A DNA stretch of 64,000 bases, taken from assembly GCA_026075535.2 (NCBI GenBank), contig AP026548.1, forward strand, positions 2,170,001-2,234,000. Reading direction: 5' to 3'. Under the pieces are notes generated by a model. That model did no database searches and was not told the DNA's origin. It saw nothing but the letters and a program-made list of their open reading frames with translations. This DNA is from Tricholoma matsutake (taxonomy: Eukaryota; Basidiomycota; Agaricomycetes; Agaricales; Tricholomataceae). The translations under genes and the position numbers were made by a program. This document shows positions 52,500 to 63,165 of this stretch, piece after piece. Each line of letters starts with the position of its first letter. Position 1 is the first letter of the stretch.

Positions 52500-53050
52500 G
52501 CTGGATCTAACCCATTGGTATTGCCTGTATCCATTGTCCATCTTGTTTGCCAATGCTGATGCTGATGCCAATGCCCATGTCTGGTGCCATTTTATAGGTT
52601 ACCAATGTCTATATTACATTCTTAATGCACATCTACTGTATGGAAGAGCAAGCATTGTAATAGTGCATTCATTTGTTACTATAGTACTAGAGTGCTTGAT
52701 GCACTCCACTGAACCCATATCACTTGTGTTTGACAGCATCCACTGAACCCATCTCAGTTGATACAATGTATGTGTGCCTGATGCCAATGCCCTGCCTAAT
52801 GCCAGCTGCCTAATGCCAGATGCCTAATGCCAATGCCTGTATCACCAGTTCATAGGTTACCATGTCTATACAACTTACATGCTCAATTATCTACTGTATT
52901 GTAATGTACTGTCCAGGAAGCTATCAAATAGTGCATTCATTGGTTACTATAGTAGGTACATATATATAGAGTGTTTGACAGTGTCCACCAAACCCATATC
53001 ATTCAATACAATGTATGCATTCAATAGGTTGTGTCATTCGATACAGTGTA
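52500..53050. repeat. Diverged tandem duplication with ATGCCAATGCC runs
   Basis: About 180 bp beginning TTATAGGTTACCAATGTC (52595) is repeated at about 52850 (CATAGGTTACCATGTC), each with ATAGTGCATTCATTTGTTAC and CACTGAACCCATATCA. Between them lie CTAATGCCAGATGC repeats. Confidence 0.65.
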
Positions 53051-53103
53051 GCTTACCTACATATGTGCCCATAGTTCACAATGGAATGGCTTCCTACTGT
53101 TCC

Positions 53104-53331
53104 TGTTGAGATCTACACCATGAATATGCGCCATAGGTGCCCCCTTTGATCTATTAATATTCCCCTTTGATGTATATCTCATCTTGTCTCTTTCTTCCTT
53201 TATGCCTTGGCCTTTATCGTTCCCCCATTGTTAGCAATATAGTATATATACCTACCTACATAGATTAGGTACCTCAGTCTACAGTACAATAAACTGAGCT
53301 CATTGTGTACTGCTTAGGTTGGATCTCTACA
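53104..53331 (+). repeat. Copia 2 5' LTR
   Basis: 228 bp with inverted ends TGTTGAGATC and GATCTCTACA, a TATA-rich core (TAGTATATATACC near 53250) and AATAAA-like ACAATAAAC. Followed directly by GGTTATGGGCC, a plausible tRNA primer site. Confidence 0.7.
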
Positions 53332-54536
53332 GGTTATGGGCCACTCTTGTCACCTTTAAGTGATGATAGAAATCCCTCCTAGCAAATTAACGATCATGTG
53401 ATGATGATGCTCGACCTGGAAATCCAAACAAAACCCACTAAAAAGGTCTCAAATGGTATAATGCAAGTCAGAGGAAGGGTGCAAGGTGGTACTAAATATC
53501 ACTGCTGTTACCCAAGGATGGGGGAACTAAGTTTGAGGAGGTCTGATGATATTTGATGAAGTTCAAGGGTGTACAAAGCTCTTTGAGGATGTTCAAAGAA
53601 GTTTGAAAACATTTGAGGAGCTTGTAGAGAACAAGGATGGTTTCAACAGATGCTGAGGATAGACTATAGAGATGTGGAAAGGTCTTGAGAGGAGATAGAC
53701 AATAGACAATAGTTTTGAGAAGCTAGTATCGAAAGTTCAAGGAAGTTCATGGTAATATACTAAACTTCAGGACTAAGACAAGAGGTTTGGACTCAAGAGA
53801 ATTGCTCTTAAATCAGATGATGGATATGAGAGGACAATCTATTCTGTCATTCTAAGTAGCTAGTACAAGGCTATATATGTTCTGAAGAGATGGTACTTAA
53901 AAGGAAATAAAACATGAGGACTACATGAGGCAAGATATAAAACAATAAAGAACTTTCCAAATCATAAAATAAATGAGAGATGGTGAGAAGGGAAGCATAT
54001 AGAGTCACAATGTATCAAGGGTACCTGTCCTGTTGATCCAATATATCATCAAAATGTCAAAGCACCACAATTGCATCCTAAAATCCTGTTGTCATATCTC
54101 CTCATGTCTGGTGGTGCTCAATATGCAATGCACTAACTCATACAATGTGTGCTGCATGGGTCTGAATGGCAGTGCAATAGGCATATGGTGGCCAAAGGTG
54201 TTCAAGGTGCTGCAAAGTCATTCAAAGTTGTTCAAAGTGCTGTGAAATAGTTTCAGAGTGATGTTGCAGAGTTTGTAGTCATTTCATAGGGTTTGTAGGG
54301 GTTGGGAATGTGTGTGATGATGTGTCAAAGCATCTGGAAGCGTTCCCAGAGCTTAGAGTGCAAGGCAGACCTATCAGCGATTGTCTCATTTGATTGATGC
54401 TTGATCACTTTTTTTGTTGATCTTATCTTACCTTGATGTGTTCTGGTTTACCAGTGCATTTCTGTCTCTTTGTTGTTGCCTTGCACACTTACTTTTCTCC
54501 TCTCGTCAAACATTGTTTACCTTGAGAGCTGCTACT
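53332..54536. other. Copia 2 leader, no gene seen
   Basis: 1.2 kb between LTR and gag, purine-rich on the plus strand with irregular TTTGAGGA / TTCAAAG repeats (53530-53680 and 54185-54250). Unusually long for a Copia leader, so it may hide an insertion. Confidence 0.4.
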
Positions 54537-56008
54537 ATGCCTGAATCCTCAGATCCAAACCCTCTGGAATTGAATCCCCCATCTATTTCCCTCATCCGAC
54601 TCTCCACACACTATACTGGGGTAAAGCTTGACAAACTCCAGTCCAATTACAAAGAATGGTGTGAGGATGTTACTGTCACCCTATTCCTTAATGGGCTGTT
54701 CGACTACCTCACGGTGACCTACCACAACCAACATCTGTAGTGTTTAGAGGTCCAGTCCTATGAACTGGAAAAAGACCAAAACCAAACCAAACTGAACTGA
54801 AGTCTGGTTCATCAAGCAGCTATTTATATGACCAGTCTTTTGCAGTCCAGTTGCCAGTCTTTCACTTTGAAGAATATCATCAAACCGATGAAATCCCATT
54901 TTAACCAGTTACAACTGGTTCATAAATTAAGTGAGCCATTCCCCCTAATTTCCACACATAATACCTTCAATTTTGCTCCCTGGATCATCAAAAACAGTTG
55001 AGAACTAAGAGAGATATGACCAAATACATTTTGGATGAGTATTTTGTTGTGATTAAAATAACTTTGATTGTACTGCTTATACCTTGTGTTACAAAAATGT
55101 TGGGTACAATTGGACACCATCCAAGACATTAAAATAACACACATAAACATCTGTACCATGTATCTTTGATTAATTTAACACCCCTCACAAGCTGCAACTA
55201 CATACTACAACTACAACTACAAACTACAAACTAAACATGTAATACAATGTACTTTTGTTCTGGTCATATCTCAGTCAAATCTTGATGAAATCTCTTAAAA
55301 GTTGAACCAGTCACTGGGGAATTATGATATCCAACTGCTGGTGTAACCGTTAAATGGTCTGGGTAATAGTTGCTGAGAAACATATGGGATATATTGGCAC
55401 AACAAATTCTACAACAAAAAGTCGGTTTGGACTGGTTTTTATTGGTCCATGGACCAATATGGACTGGTCCTATGTGGTCCAGTTGTGGTCCATCAATATC
55501 TGGGTCAGTCCTGAACCAGTTGCAGTTGTGGTTGCCCCATTTAGACATCAAAAACCAGACCTAACCAGACCCATAAATGCTAAACATCTGTGGAACCTTG
55601 AGCCCACTCTAACTGGAGAGTTAATTCTTGCCTTGCCTACACCATCATTGCATCTGGAGTGGTGTCTTCCAAACACCCCTTCCTGGATTCTTCAAAAACT
55701 GCACAGTAGAACTGGGAGGCTCTTTGAGCCCATCACCAGAAGGAAGGGCCTGCTTATTACAGCAAGCGCTCTCCATACAATGCACAACCAACACACCCTT
55801 ACCTGAAACAGCAGAAAAGATTTGTATGCTTATTGAATGGGCATTTGCCATGGGGAGTATTACTCCTGATCTCCTATGCTGCAGTGTGCTCCTTAACTCC
55901 CTTAGTGCAAATTGCCCTCATGCATGTTCCATTATCTCCTGTGATATAGCAGCGTCAAGTTTCTGCACCTTACACCTTGAAGGATATTTGCCTCTTCCTG
56001 CAGAATGA
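54537..56008 (+). pseudogene. gag: Copia 2 gag (with MITE insertion)
   Basis: N-terminus LIRLSTHYTGVKLDKLQSNY, then KEWCEDVTVTLFLNGLFDYL, the usual opening of Copia Gag (a short N-terminal repeat, then the UBN2-like domain). The frame meets the MITE at 54738 and resumes at 55583 with LWNLEPT. A frameshift near 55690 leads to LPETAEKICMLIEWAFAMG and CPHACSIISCDIA. The zinc knuckle lies in the next frame. Confidence 0.8.
54738..55582. mobile_element. hAT MITE, TAGTGTTTAAAGGTC family, in Copia 2 gag
   Basis: 845 bp with a perfect 8-bp duplication AACATCTG (54730-54737 and 55583-55590). Inverted ends TAGTGTTTAGAGGTCC and TAGCATTTATGGGTCT. The interior matches the element at 61466-63157 in the opposite orientation, including a shared 79-codon open stretch (54920-55159 here). 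Confidence 0.92.
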
Positions 56009-56810
56009 ACAATCCCTTCAGGAGAACGATCACCATATTCATAATGCCCATTCCCTTGCCCTCACCATCAGCTCTAAACCCCCTAGGTCGACCTCCACAG
56101 TGATTTGTAGTAATTGCCAGCACCCTGGTCATATCGTCTCATACTGTGTCTCAAAAGGTGGGGGCATGGAAGGCAAGACTATTGAAGAATCAAAAGCAGC
56201 GAAGAAGTTAGCATATGAACAGAAGAAGTCCAGGAATGGCACAGCAAATGTGTCCCCCAAGATTCCCGTTACCTTGAAGGACAGTGCTGGCCACACTTAT
56301 ATGGTTATGCTCAACTCCAGCATCCTGTGCACCACCCAGGCAGCTCCTATCAAGTTTGCAGGCCTTGCTAGTGATCCACTTCCCCATGCTACAGTAGAGG
56401 AGGTAGAATATGAGGGGTGGCTCATGACTGAGGAGGAGTTCTCTACTTCAGTTGACTGGGTCCAGAATTCCATACCAACTAATGAGGAGGCACTCACAGT
56501 CACTCCCCTCAACCAAACTAAGTGTACCACCATCTCACTTACTGACTGTCCATTCTACATCAATACTGGCACCACTATTCACCTTACCCCTGATCATGCA
56601 TATTTTGTCACCCTTCGCCCCATTGCCTCACGTGGAGTTAAAGGCATTGGGGGATTGTCCATTGCAGCTATTGGCATGGGCAACAACAAACTTTGGATAG
56701 CTAGAGGTGCATCAATTATCTTATGTGATGTGCATTATGTCCCAAATGTGGCAGTATGCTTGATTTCCATCGGTGTCAACTCTCCTCCAAACATGCAAAA
56801 TCAATATTAA
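55977..56810 (+). pseudogene. Copia 2 nucleocapsid and protease
   Basis: 277-residue open stretch with a CCHC knuckle CSNCQHPGHIVSYC (about 56106-56147) and a protease active site FYINTGTT (about 56556), where the catalytic Asp of DTG/DSG is Asn, so the protease should be inactive. Followed by the beta-rich protease core (GVKGIGGLSIAAIG). Overlaps the next frame at 56756. Confidence 0.85.
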
Positions 56811-57874
56811 TATGGATGAATGAAGGATTCAGTAGGTTTATAATTCACTGTATGAGGGATTCCAAAGTTGTAGCTCATTTCGATGACTCATCTTGTTGGA
56901 TCACCAATAAGTCCACTGGTGCATTCATAGCAAGGGGTACTCTACTCCAGAATAAACACTTATATGCTCTGACATTGCAATCTGCAACCATGGATCATGC
57001 ACTCACTGTTCACAATACCCCCAACATCATAACTTGGCACCATCGTCTCAGGCATGTGAATTATCAAGCACTGCAGGACATGGCCAGGAGTGGGTCCATC
57101 ATAGGTATGCCCATACAATCCTCATTCAAACCCCCTAAATGTGACTCTTGCATACTTGGAAAACAGACTCAAACACCTGTTCCCAAGAAGCATGCAGAGG
57201 GGAAGGGGCAAAGAGCTACTCATAAATTGGAGAAAGTCTGGGTAGACCTATCTGGACTGAACACTGTAAAGTCATGAGTCAGGAATCTGTATGTCATGAA
57301 TATAGTTGATGATTGCACATCACACCCATGGTCCATTCCCCTTATACATAAAGGCAATGTGTTTCAAGAACTCAGAGCTTGGGAACTTGCCAGGGAAAAG
57401 GAGATGGGTCTTCAAGTAGGCATGTATATTACTGATAATGGGGAACTCAAAACCCATGAAATGGAGGCTTGGCTCCAGTTGCGCAGGACAGATCATAAAT
57501 TTACTGCACCATATACTTCTGCCCACATTGGACACATTGAGCGCATGCACAGAATGTTGATGGGGAAGGCGCACACTATGCATCTCTATGCAAACTTACC
57601 TGCTTACCTCTGGGACAAGTTATACCTGATGGCAGCTCATCTACATGTGAAAACTATGACCCACTCACTCAATGGTATCACACCTTGGGAGAAATGGCAT
57701 GAATTCAAACCCAACTACTCCTATATGAGGGAAATTGGATGCAAGCCCTATGTCTTTATTCAGAATCAACATAACCCCAAGATCTATGAACAATATATAG
57801 AGTGCATTCTTGCTGAACAAGATAATGAAGTTGGCCAAGCATTTGAGTATCACCTGCAAGTTATTCATGGATGA
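56756..57874 (+). pseudogene. Copia 2 integrase
   Basis: GAG_pre-integrase zinc region HHRLRHVNYQALQD to CDSCILGK (about 57042-57162), then catalytic core with D (VWVDLSGLN, about 57238), a TGA at 57275-57277, D (YITDNGE, about 57427) and E (GHIERMHR, about 57534). The core ends at about 57870 with IECIL, after which Copia homology stops. Confidence 0.88.
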
Positions 57875-58099
57875 CCTCGAGTTATTTCAACAGCCACCTC
57901 TGGACTGGATGGTGATTATCAACAGTCCAGACTGGTACAGCTCAAGAGACCAGAGGAAAGAGGGTGTTATATGCATCTATCCCAGAACAACTGTATGTAT
58001 GACATGATGAGGAATGAAAGTGCATTTGGAAGAACAGTAACTATTTGTATTCTGTCTGCTCAATTGCCTGTGAGCTGACTGCTTTCAGTTTGTGCACAT

Positions 58100-59160
58100 G
58101 TGAGACAGAAGGTCTAACATGGTTAAACATGTGTGAGATGTCATGCCACAATTCTTCCCCTCAATGCAGAACACAGTGGGCATTTTCAAGTGCACTGCAA
58201 CAGGAGCCTGTGAAAGCCACCCCATGCTCTGTGCACTGCTCAAGTTCAATGGCAATTTGATGTATCAAACTTTCTGCCCACTTCTATATCTGGGTGGTAA
58301 GAAGGTTCTGGCCAAAATCTTCCAGAACAAAATGCTGCCTTTTGTACATACCAATTATGTTGTCTATGTGTTATTCAATCCCACTGTGTTTTTTAGTTGT
58401 TTCAGATCATCATTCAGGGACCAAGCTCTGTCACTGTCAATCCTGAAACTGAGGAGCTGGAAGCCATTCCCATTCCTGCGATGAGGTCTAGTAGTGTCTT
58501 TCTTGGTCTCATGAATGTTACCCTGGGATCTATTTCAACTACAGCAGCCTTCATGAGTCAATTTTCTCCTCCTTTCAGATTATTACTTAAACTCCCTAGC
58601 TTTATTTTAGGCTCATTTCATAATATCACCTGACACAGAGTTTATTTGCATTGGTTCAAAATCAGGGATCAATTATGAGGCTGATTTTTTGACTTACAAG
58701 CAACTTTTGATCAACCTGTGGTCTAAACCAGGTGCTGTGAAGCTATTAGCATTGTGGAATGGCATCATTTTGGATCGACTGACACAGGAGCAACATCTGG
58801 ACTCAGTGTTGGAAACAATGAAGGCTGAGTTTGACAAACTTCTTGAAGCATTCAATGATGATGTAGGAAGTGATGTTTCAGAAGATCCTACCCCTGCACC
58901 TATCACTGCCATGACAGCAGCCCCAACTACAAATATTAGCATGTTCACCTTCGCCTGCCATTGTGGTGGTACACAACTCCCAGTCTGCTACAGCAATGCA
59001 TGTTCAAACAGCCCCATTGATGGCTATTACATCATCAACAGCTTCTATCACCCCCTCTATTATTGACTCTAGACCATCGGAAACTGTCACTGCAATAACT
59101 CCAGATATAGCTACCACTTCAACAGTCCCTGCCAAGGGGGCAACTTGAGAATGAGCTAAC
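58100..59160 (+). pseudogene. Unidentified conserved protein remnant
   Basis: Coding-like blocks with short gaps: VMPQFFPSMQNTVGIFKC, GACESHPMLCALLKFNGN, LGGKKVLAKIFQNKMLPF, then (shifted) QGPSSVTVNPETEELEAIPI, MRSSSVFLGLMNVTLGSIST, and (shifted) INYEADFLTYKQLLINLWSK with LLALWNGIILDR. The order looks like one protein whose introns interrupt the frames (GTATGTT-like near 58480). Family unknown; the reading style is typical of repeated genes in mushroom genomes. Stops show it is decayed. Confidence 0.45.
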
Positions 59161-59396
59161 CAAAAGAATGTTACTCCTGCCATGATAACCACGGGTGCCA
59201 CATGTGCAAAGAGTAAGTTGGCAAAGCAGTAATGTAATTAGCATGTGTGTCTATTATGTAGTTATTGTGTTCTTAGTTCACCCAATGGACACTGTTATCC
59301 CTATCCAATCTTTTCAGGACTTGAGCCATGTACTAGAGTAGTGCAGGTAGTGTGGCCTTATATTGAGCTCATTGTGCTAACAATAATAAGTCTGTT

Positions 59397-59473
59397 TGGC
59401 AGAATGGTAAGTAATGCAGTTATAATGTTTCATGTTGTTAATTCATAATTGTAAGGTCCTTGGTTCGATTACC
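59397..59473 (+). other. tRNA-like (Pol III A/B box) module
   Basis: A box TGGCAGAATGGTAA (59397-59410) and B box GGTTCGATTACC (59462-59473), the best B box of the five modules. No TTACACT terminus is seen nearby, so this copy stands alone and looks like a SINE fragment. The 65-bp spacing is long for a tRNA gene. Confidence 0.5.
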
Positions 59474-59479
59474 AGTGGT

Positions 59480-60290
59480 GCAACAAATTAAAATTTGATA
59501 ATAATGGTGGATGGTGTGAATAACAGCTTATCAAGCTGCACTTCCCTTTTGATTTTCTGGCATCCCTTATAAGAACAGCTTGGTCAAAAAAGCCAGATCG
59601 ATTCAGGCAAGGCCTTGTGAGGCAACCTTCCCACACCACTTACAAGTGCCTTGATATCAAGCTATTAAGATCAGTTATAAGCCACCTTATAAGGTATCGC
59701 TTCTGTTAAAAGCCATTGTTAGGCACACCACCACTTACAGCCTTACAACAGCTAATGAGGTCATATCACATGTTCTGATCTTTTCTGGAAATTTCTGACA
59801 TAGATAGAAGAGCTGATAGGCAAGCATGCTGAACAACAATAGAAACTAATGAGTGAGATGGCAACAGCAATGGCTCATAACAGGCTGGTTTGAGGGTGAT
59901 TTGCCATAGTGGGATGAATAAAGGGGATCGAGCAAGGGATGTTGATGGAGAAGGGAAAAGATGTTGATCTGTTGTTGACTATTTGTATGTTCAACTTTGA
60001 AAATGTGATGTGTGAGGACATGTGTTGTGATCAGTTTGAACAGAATTGGAGTTTGAACAGTCTTGGAAAAAGAATGCTGCCAGCTGTGTGCCAACGTCAA
60101 CATTGACATCTGACTCCAAGACTACCTCACCTCTCTTAAGCACACAACTTTTATGTAAATACTGAATATACCTCAGCATAAATGTCCATTCATGATACTT
60201 AGGCCCAATACAATGTTCTTACTTTGAGCTCAACATGGGCTATGGACAACTGGCTGCACTCTACAGAACCTACAGAAGCAATGTATTCCA
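59480..60290. other. No confident gene
   Basis: CTTATAAG-rich stretch (59560-59710) followed by DNA that may be the 3' part of the hAT element on the minus strand. Confidence 0.4.
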
Positions 60291-60299
60291 TGGTGCATG

Positions 60300-61457
60300 C
60301 AATGATGCCCTATATGATCGGCCACTCATCACTATCATGAGGCCATATGGCTATGAAATATTGAGGTGTGATACAGAGCCTAAAATCACCTATATCTGGC
60401 TATCAAATTAGGGACAAAGAAGACCAGTACACTGTTGCAAAATGTGTCTCGCCAATGGCTTCCAGTCCTTTGCTGATACCTAAAATCTGTCATGCATCAT
60501 TGAAATGATCAAGGGTATATGTCGACTGGCTCATAAAAGCCACAATACTCTGTAAATCTTGAATGACCTGTCAAAGCATGTCAAAGTGAGTTGAGACACA
60601 TTACAAGAATTGACACATACTGGCTTGAAAGGCTCTAATACACAGTTATCCTTAATCCCATTACTCATGCCATGACATGAGTCTGTCATATTAAAAACAT
60701 GGATGTACAGAAAAGACACTGGCCCTTTCAAGTATTTCCAGCATCATCTGAACATATGCCAGTGACTTGATAAGGACCAATCTGATTTATGTGCTGGACA
60801 GTTGAAGTGAGCTACTTATGAACTTTTTGTTTTCCACAGAAGGACTCACATGACAGAGTGACTCACAGATGTATTCCCCCATGTGACTGAGCCTTGATCC
60901 ATCATCAAGCTCAAGGCAATAAGACATATGATCCAAAGTGGTGACATGCACAGAATAGAAGCCCTTTTTCTTCAGCTTGCCACCATCAAAACTGATTTGC
61001 AGATCAGTGCATGTTTTAAGGTATTCCAACCGAGCAATGCACATTGCAGCAGCATAGGTTGGTACCAGCTTATCCTCAAAGGTTGTTCAGCTTGGAGGAC
61101 TGTAGTGCCCATTTAATACTGCTATGAAATTCTTGAATTGTCGAGTGGTAAGGACATCGGGAGGAATGCCACAGCAGATGATGAATTTCAAGAGTGCATT
61201 GTTGCCCTTCTCCTGGAGTGCCTCTTTGCCTTCAGTCCAAAACTTCCCAAACATGTCATTTCCAGGTTTGATCCCCACTCTAAACTGCTCTTTGACCTGT
61301 GGTTTGTCAATCAATAACTTTATCCACTTTAGCCCCTGCCCCTTTAGCTCTGGTTCCAGATTGGGTGATTCACTTTGAAGCCATTTTGATTCCTTAGAGC
61401 TACTAGCACCAAACTTTTCCCAGATGTCATCTATGAGGTCTGGGTGCTTCTTTGCTC
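60300..61457 (-). pseudogene. hAT-type transposase, central and C-terminal part
   Basis: Minus-strand order: VKEQFRVGIKPGNDMFGKFW, ALLKFIICCGIPPDVLTTRQ, FKNFIAVLNGHYSPPS, then a shifted block with IARLEYLKTCTDLQISFDGG, VHVTTLDHMSYCLELDDG, then TGICSDDAGNT, DSCHGMSNGIKDNCVLEPFK, and ISKGLEAIGETHFATVYW. SFDGG carries the first catalytic Asp, and CSDDAGNT matches the CSDNxGN block containing the second. This is the DUF659-like hAT transposase layout. Several stops and frameshifts. Continuous with 63166-63998 once the MITE is removed. Confidence 0.8.
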
Positions 61458-61465
61458 ATTCTCAC

Positions 61466-63157
61466 TAGCATTTACAGGTCCGGTTAAGTCCGGTTTTTGA
61501 TGTCTAAATGGGGCAACTGCAACCACAACTGGTCCAGGACTGACTAGAGTTTAAGGGTCCAGTCCAGTTCAGTTTTTTGACCCAAAATGGAAAGACCACA
61601 ACCTAACCCAGTCCAGGACCAACCCAGATACTGCTAGGACTGAACTGGACCACCTAAGACCAGTCCTTTCCAGTTAAAAGACTAAAAAAGACCAGTTAAG
61701 ACTGGTTCAGACCGATGTTTTGTCGTGAAATTTGTTGTACTAATATAACCCATATGTATCTTAGTAAATATTACCTGGACCGTATAACTATTAAACGGAT
61801 GGATAGATATTGTAATTCCCCATCTTTCAGTCCAACTTTTAAGAGATTTCATTAAGATTTGACTTGGCTATGATCAATATAAATGTACATCTACTAAATG
61901 ACTCATGACAAACACCAAGAAATATAATGTGGCAACCATAAATTATGTGATGCCTAGCATGCATTGACAAATAGTGGGAGTATTATTATGCATGTTAGTC
62001 CTATGTTCATCAATAGAGTCAAGCAAAACATCAACATATGAGTAAGATGAAATGAAAGTCAATCTGATATGACAAAATACTCGTACAAAAATAGATTTGG
62101 TTATATCTTGCTCAATTCTTTACAGTTTTTTATGAACCAGAGGTTGAATTCACCGTGTTTTATGTGGGAACATGGTACAATATGCATTTTCACAATAAAA
62201 CTGGTCTTAACTGGTTTAAACCAGTTATCTTCAGTTTTATGACATTTTCCAAAATGGAAAGACTGGTAACTGGACTGCAAAAGACCGGTCCATAAATAGA
62301 CTGCTGGTCTGGTCTTTTCTGGTCCAATTCAGTCCAATTTCAGTCTTTTTTTCGGTCCTATGGACTGGACCCTTCAACTCCAGGACTGACCCAGATATTG
62401 ATGGACCACAACTGGACCACATAGGACCGGTCCATCTATGGTCCATGGACCAATAAAAACCAGTCCGAACCAACTTTTTGTTGTAGAATTTGTTGTACCA
62501 ATATATCCCATATGTTTCTCAACAACTACTACCTGGACCATTTAACGGTTACACCAGCAGTTGGATATCATAATTCCCTGGCCACTGGTCAAACTTTTAA
62601 GAGATTTCATCAAGATTTAACTAAGATATGACCAAAACAAAAGTACATTGTATTACATGTTTAGTTTGTAGTTTGTAGTTGTAGTTGTAGTATGTAATTG
62701 CAGCTTGTGAGGGGTGTTAAATTAATCAAAGATACATGGTACAGATGTTTATGTGTGTTATTTTAATGTCTTGGATGGTGTCCAATTGTACCCAACATTT
62801 TTGTAACACAAGGTATAAGCAGTACAATCAAAGTTATTTTAATCACAACAAAATACTCATCCAAAATGTATTTGGTCATATCTCTCTCAGTTCTCAACCG
62901 TTTTTGATGATCCAGGGAGCGAAATTGAAGGCATTATGTGTGGAAATTAGGGAGAATGGCTCACTTAATATATGAACCAGTTGTAACTGGTTAAAATGGG
63001 ATTTCATCGGTTTGATGATATTCTTCAAAGTGAAAGACTGGCAACTGGACTGCAAAAGACTGGTCATATAAATAGCTGCTTGATGAACCAGACTTCAGTT
63101 CAGTTTGGTTTGGTTTTGGTCTTTTTCCAGTTCATAGGACTGGACCTTTAAATACTA
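61466..63157. mobile_element. hAT MITE (TAGTGTTTAAAGGTC family) in the hAT transposase gene, with a nested copy
   Basis: Ends TAGCATTTACAGGTCC and GGACCTTTAAATACTA; flanks ATTCTCAC (61458-61465) and ATTCTCGC (63158-63165) differ at one base. Without the nested copy it is about 850 bp, like 54738-55582, with which it shares most of its sequence. Confidence 0.9.
61545..62382. mobile_element. hAT MITE nested in a relative
   Basis: 838 bp, starts TAGAGTTTAAGGGTCC and ends GGACCCTTCAACTCCA, perfect 8-bp duplication GGACTGAC (61537-61544 and 62383-62390). Same family as its host. Confidence 0.88.
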
Positions 63158-63165
63158 ATTCTCGC

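Larger units (their letters stand above)
53104..57900 (+). mobile_element. Ty1/Copia element 2 (5' LTR to integrase; RT lost)
   Basis: 5' LTR, leader, gag, protease and integrase in order on the plus strand, then sequence stops matching at about 57875. RT, RNase H and 3' LTR are absent. Its LTR differs from that of Copia 1. Contains a hAT MITE in gag. Confidence 0.8.

Noticed and set aside
54920..55159. Conserved 79-residue protein shared with 62736-62975
   Set aside because: Both lie inside copies of one MITE in opposite orientations; conservation follows from recent common origin of the DNA.
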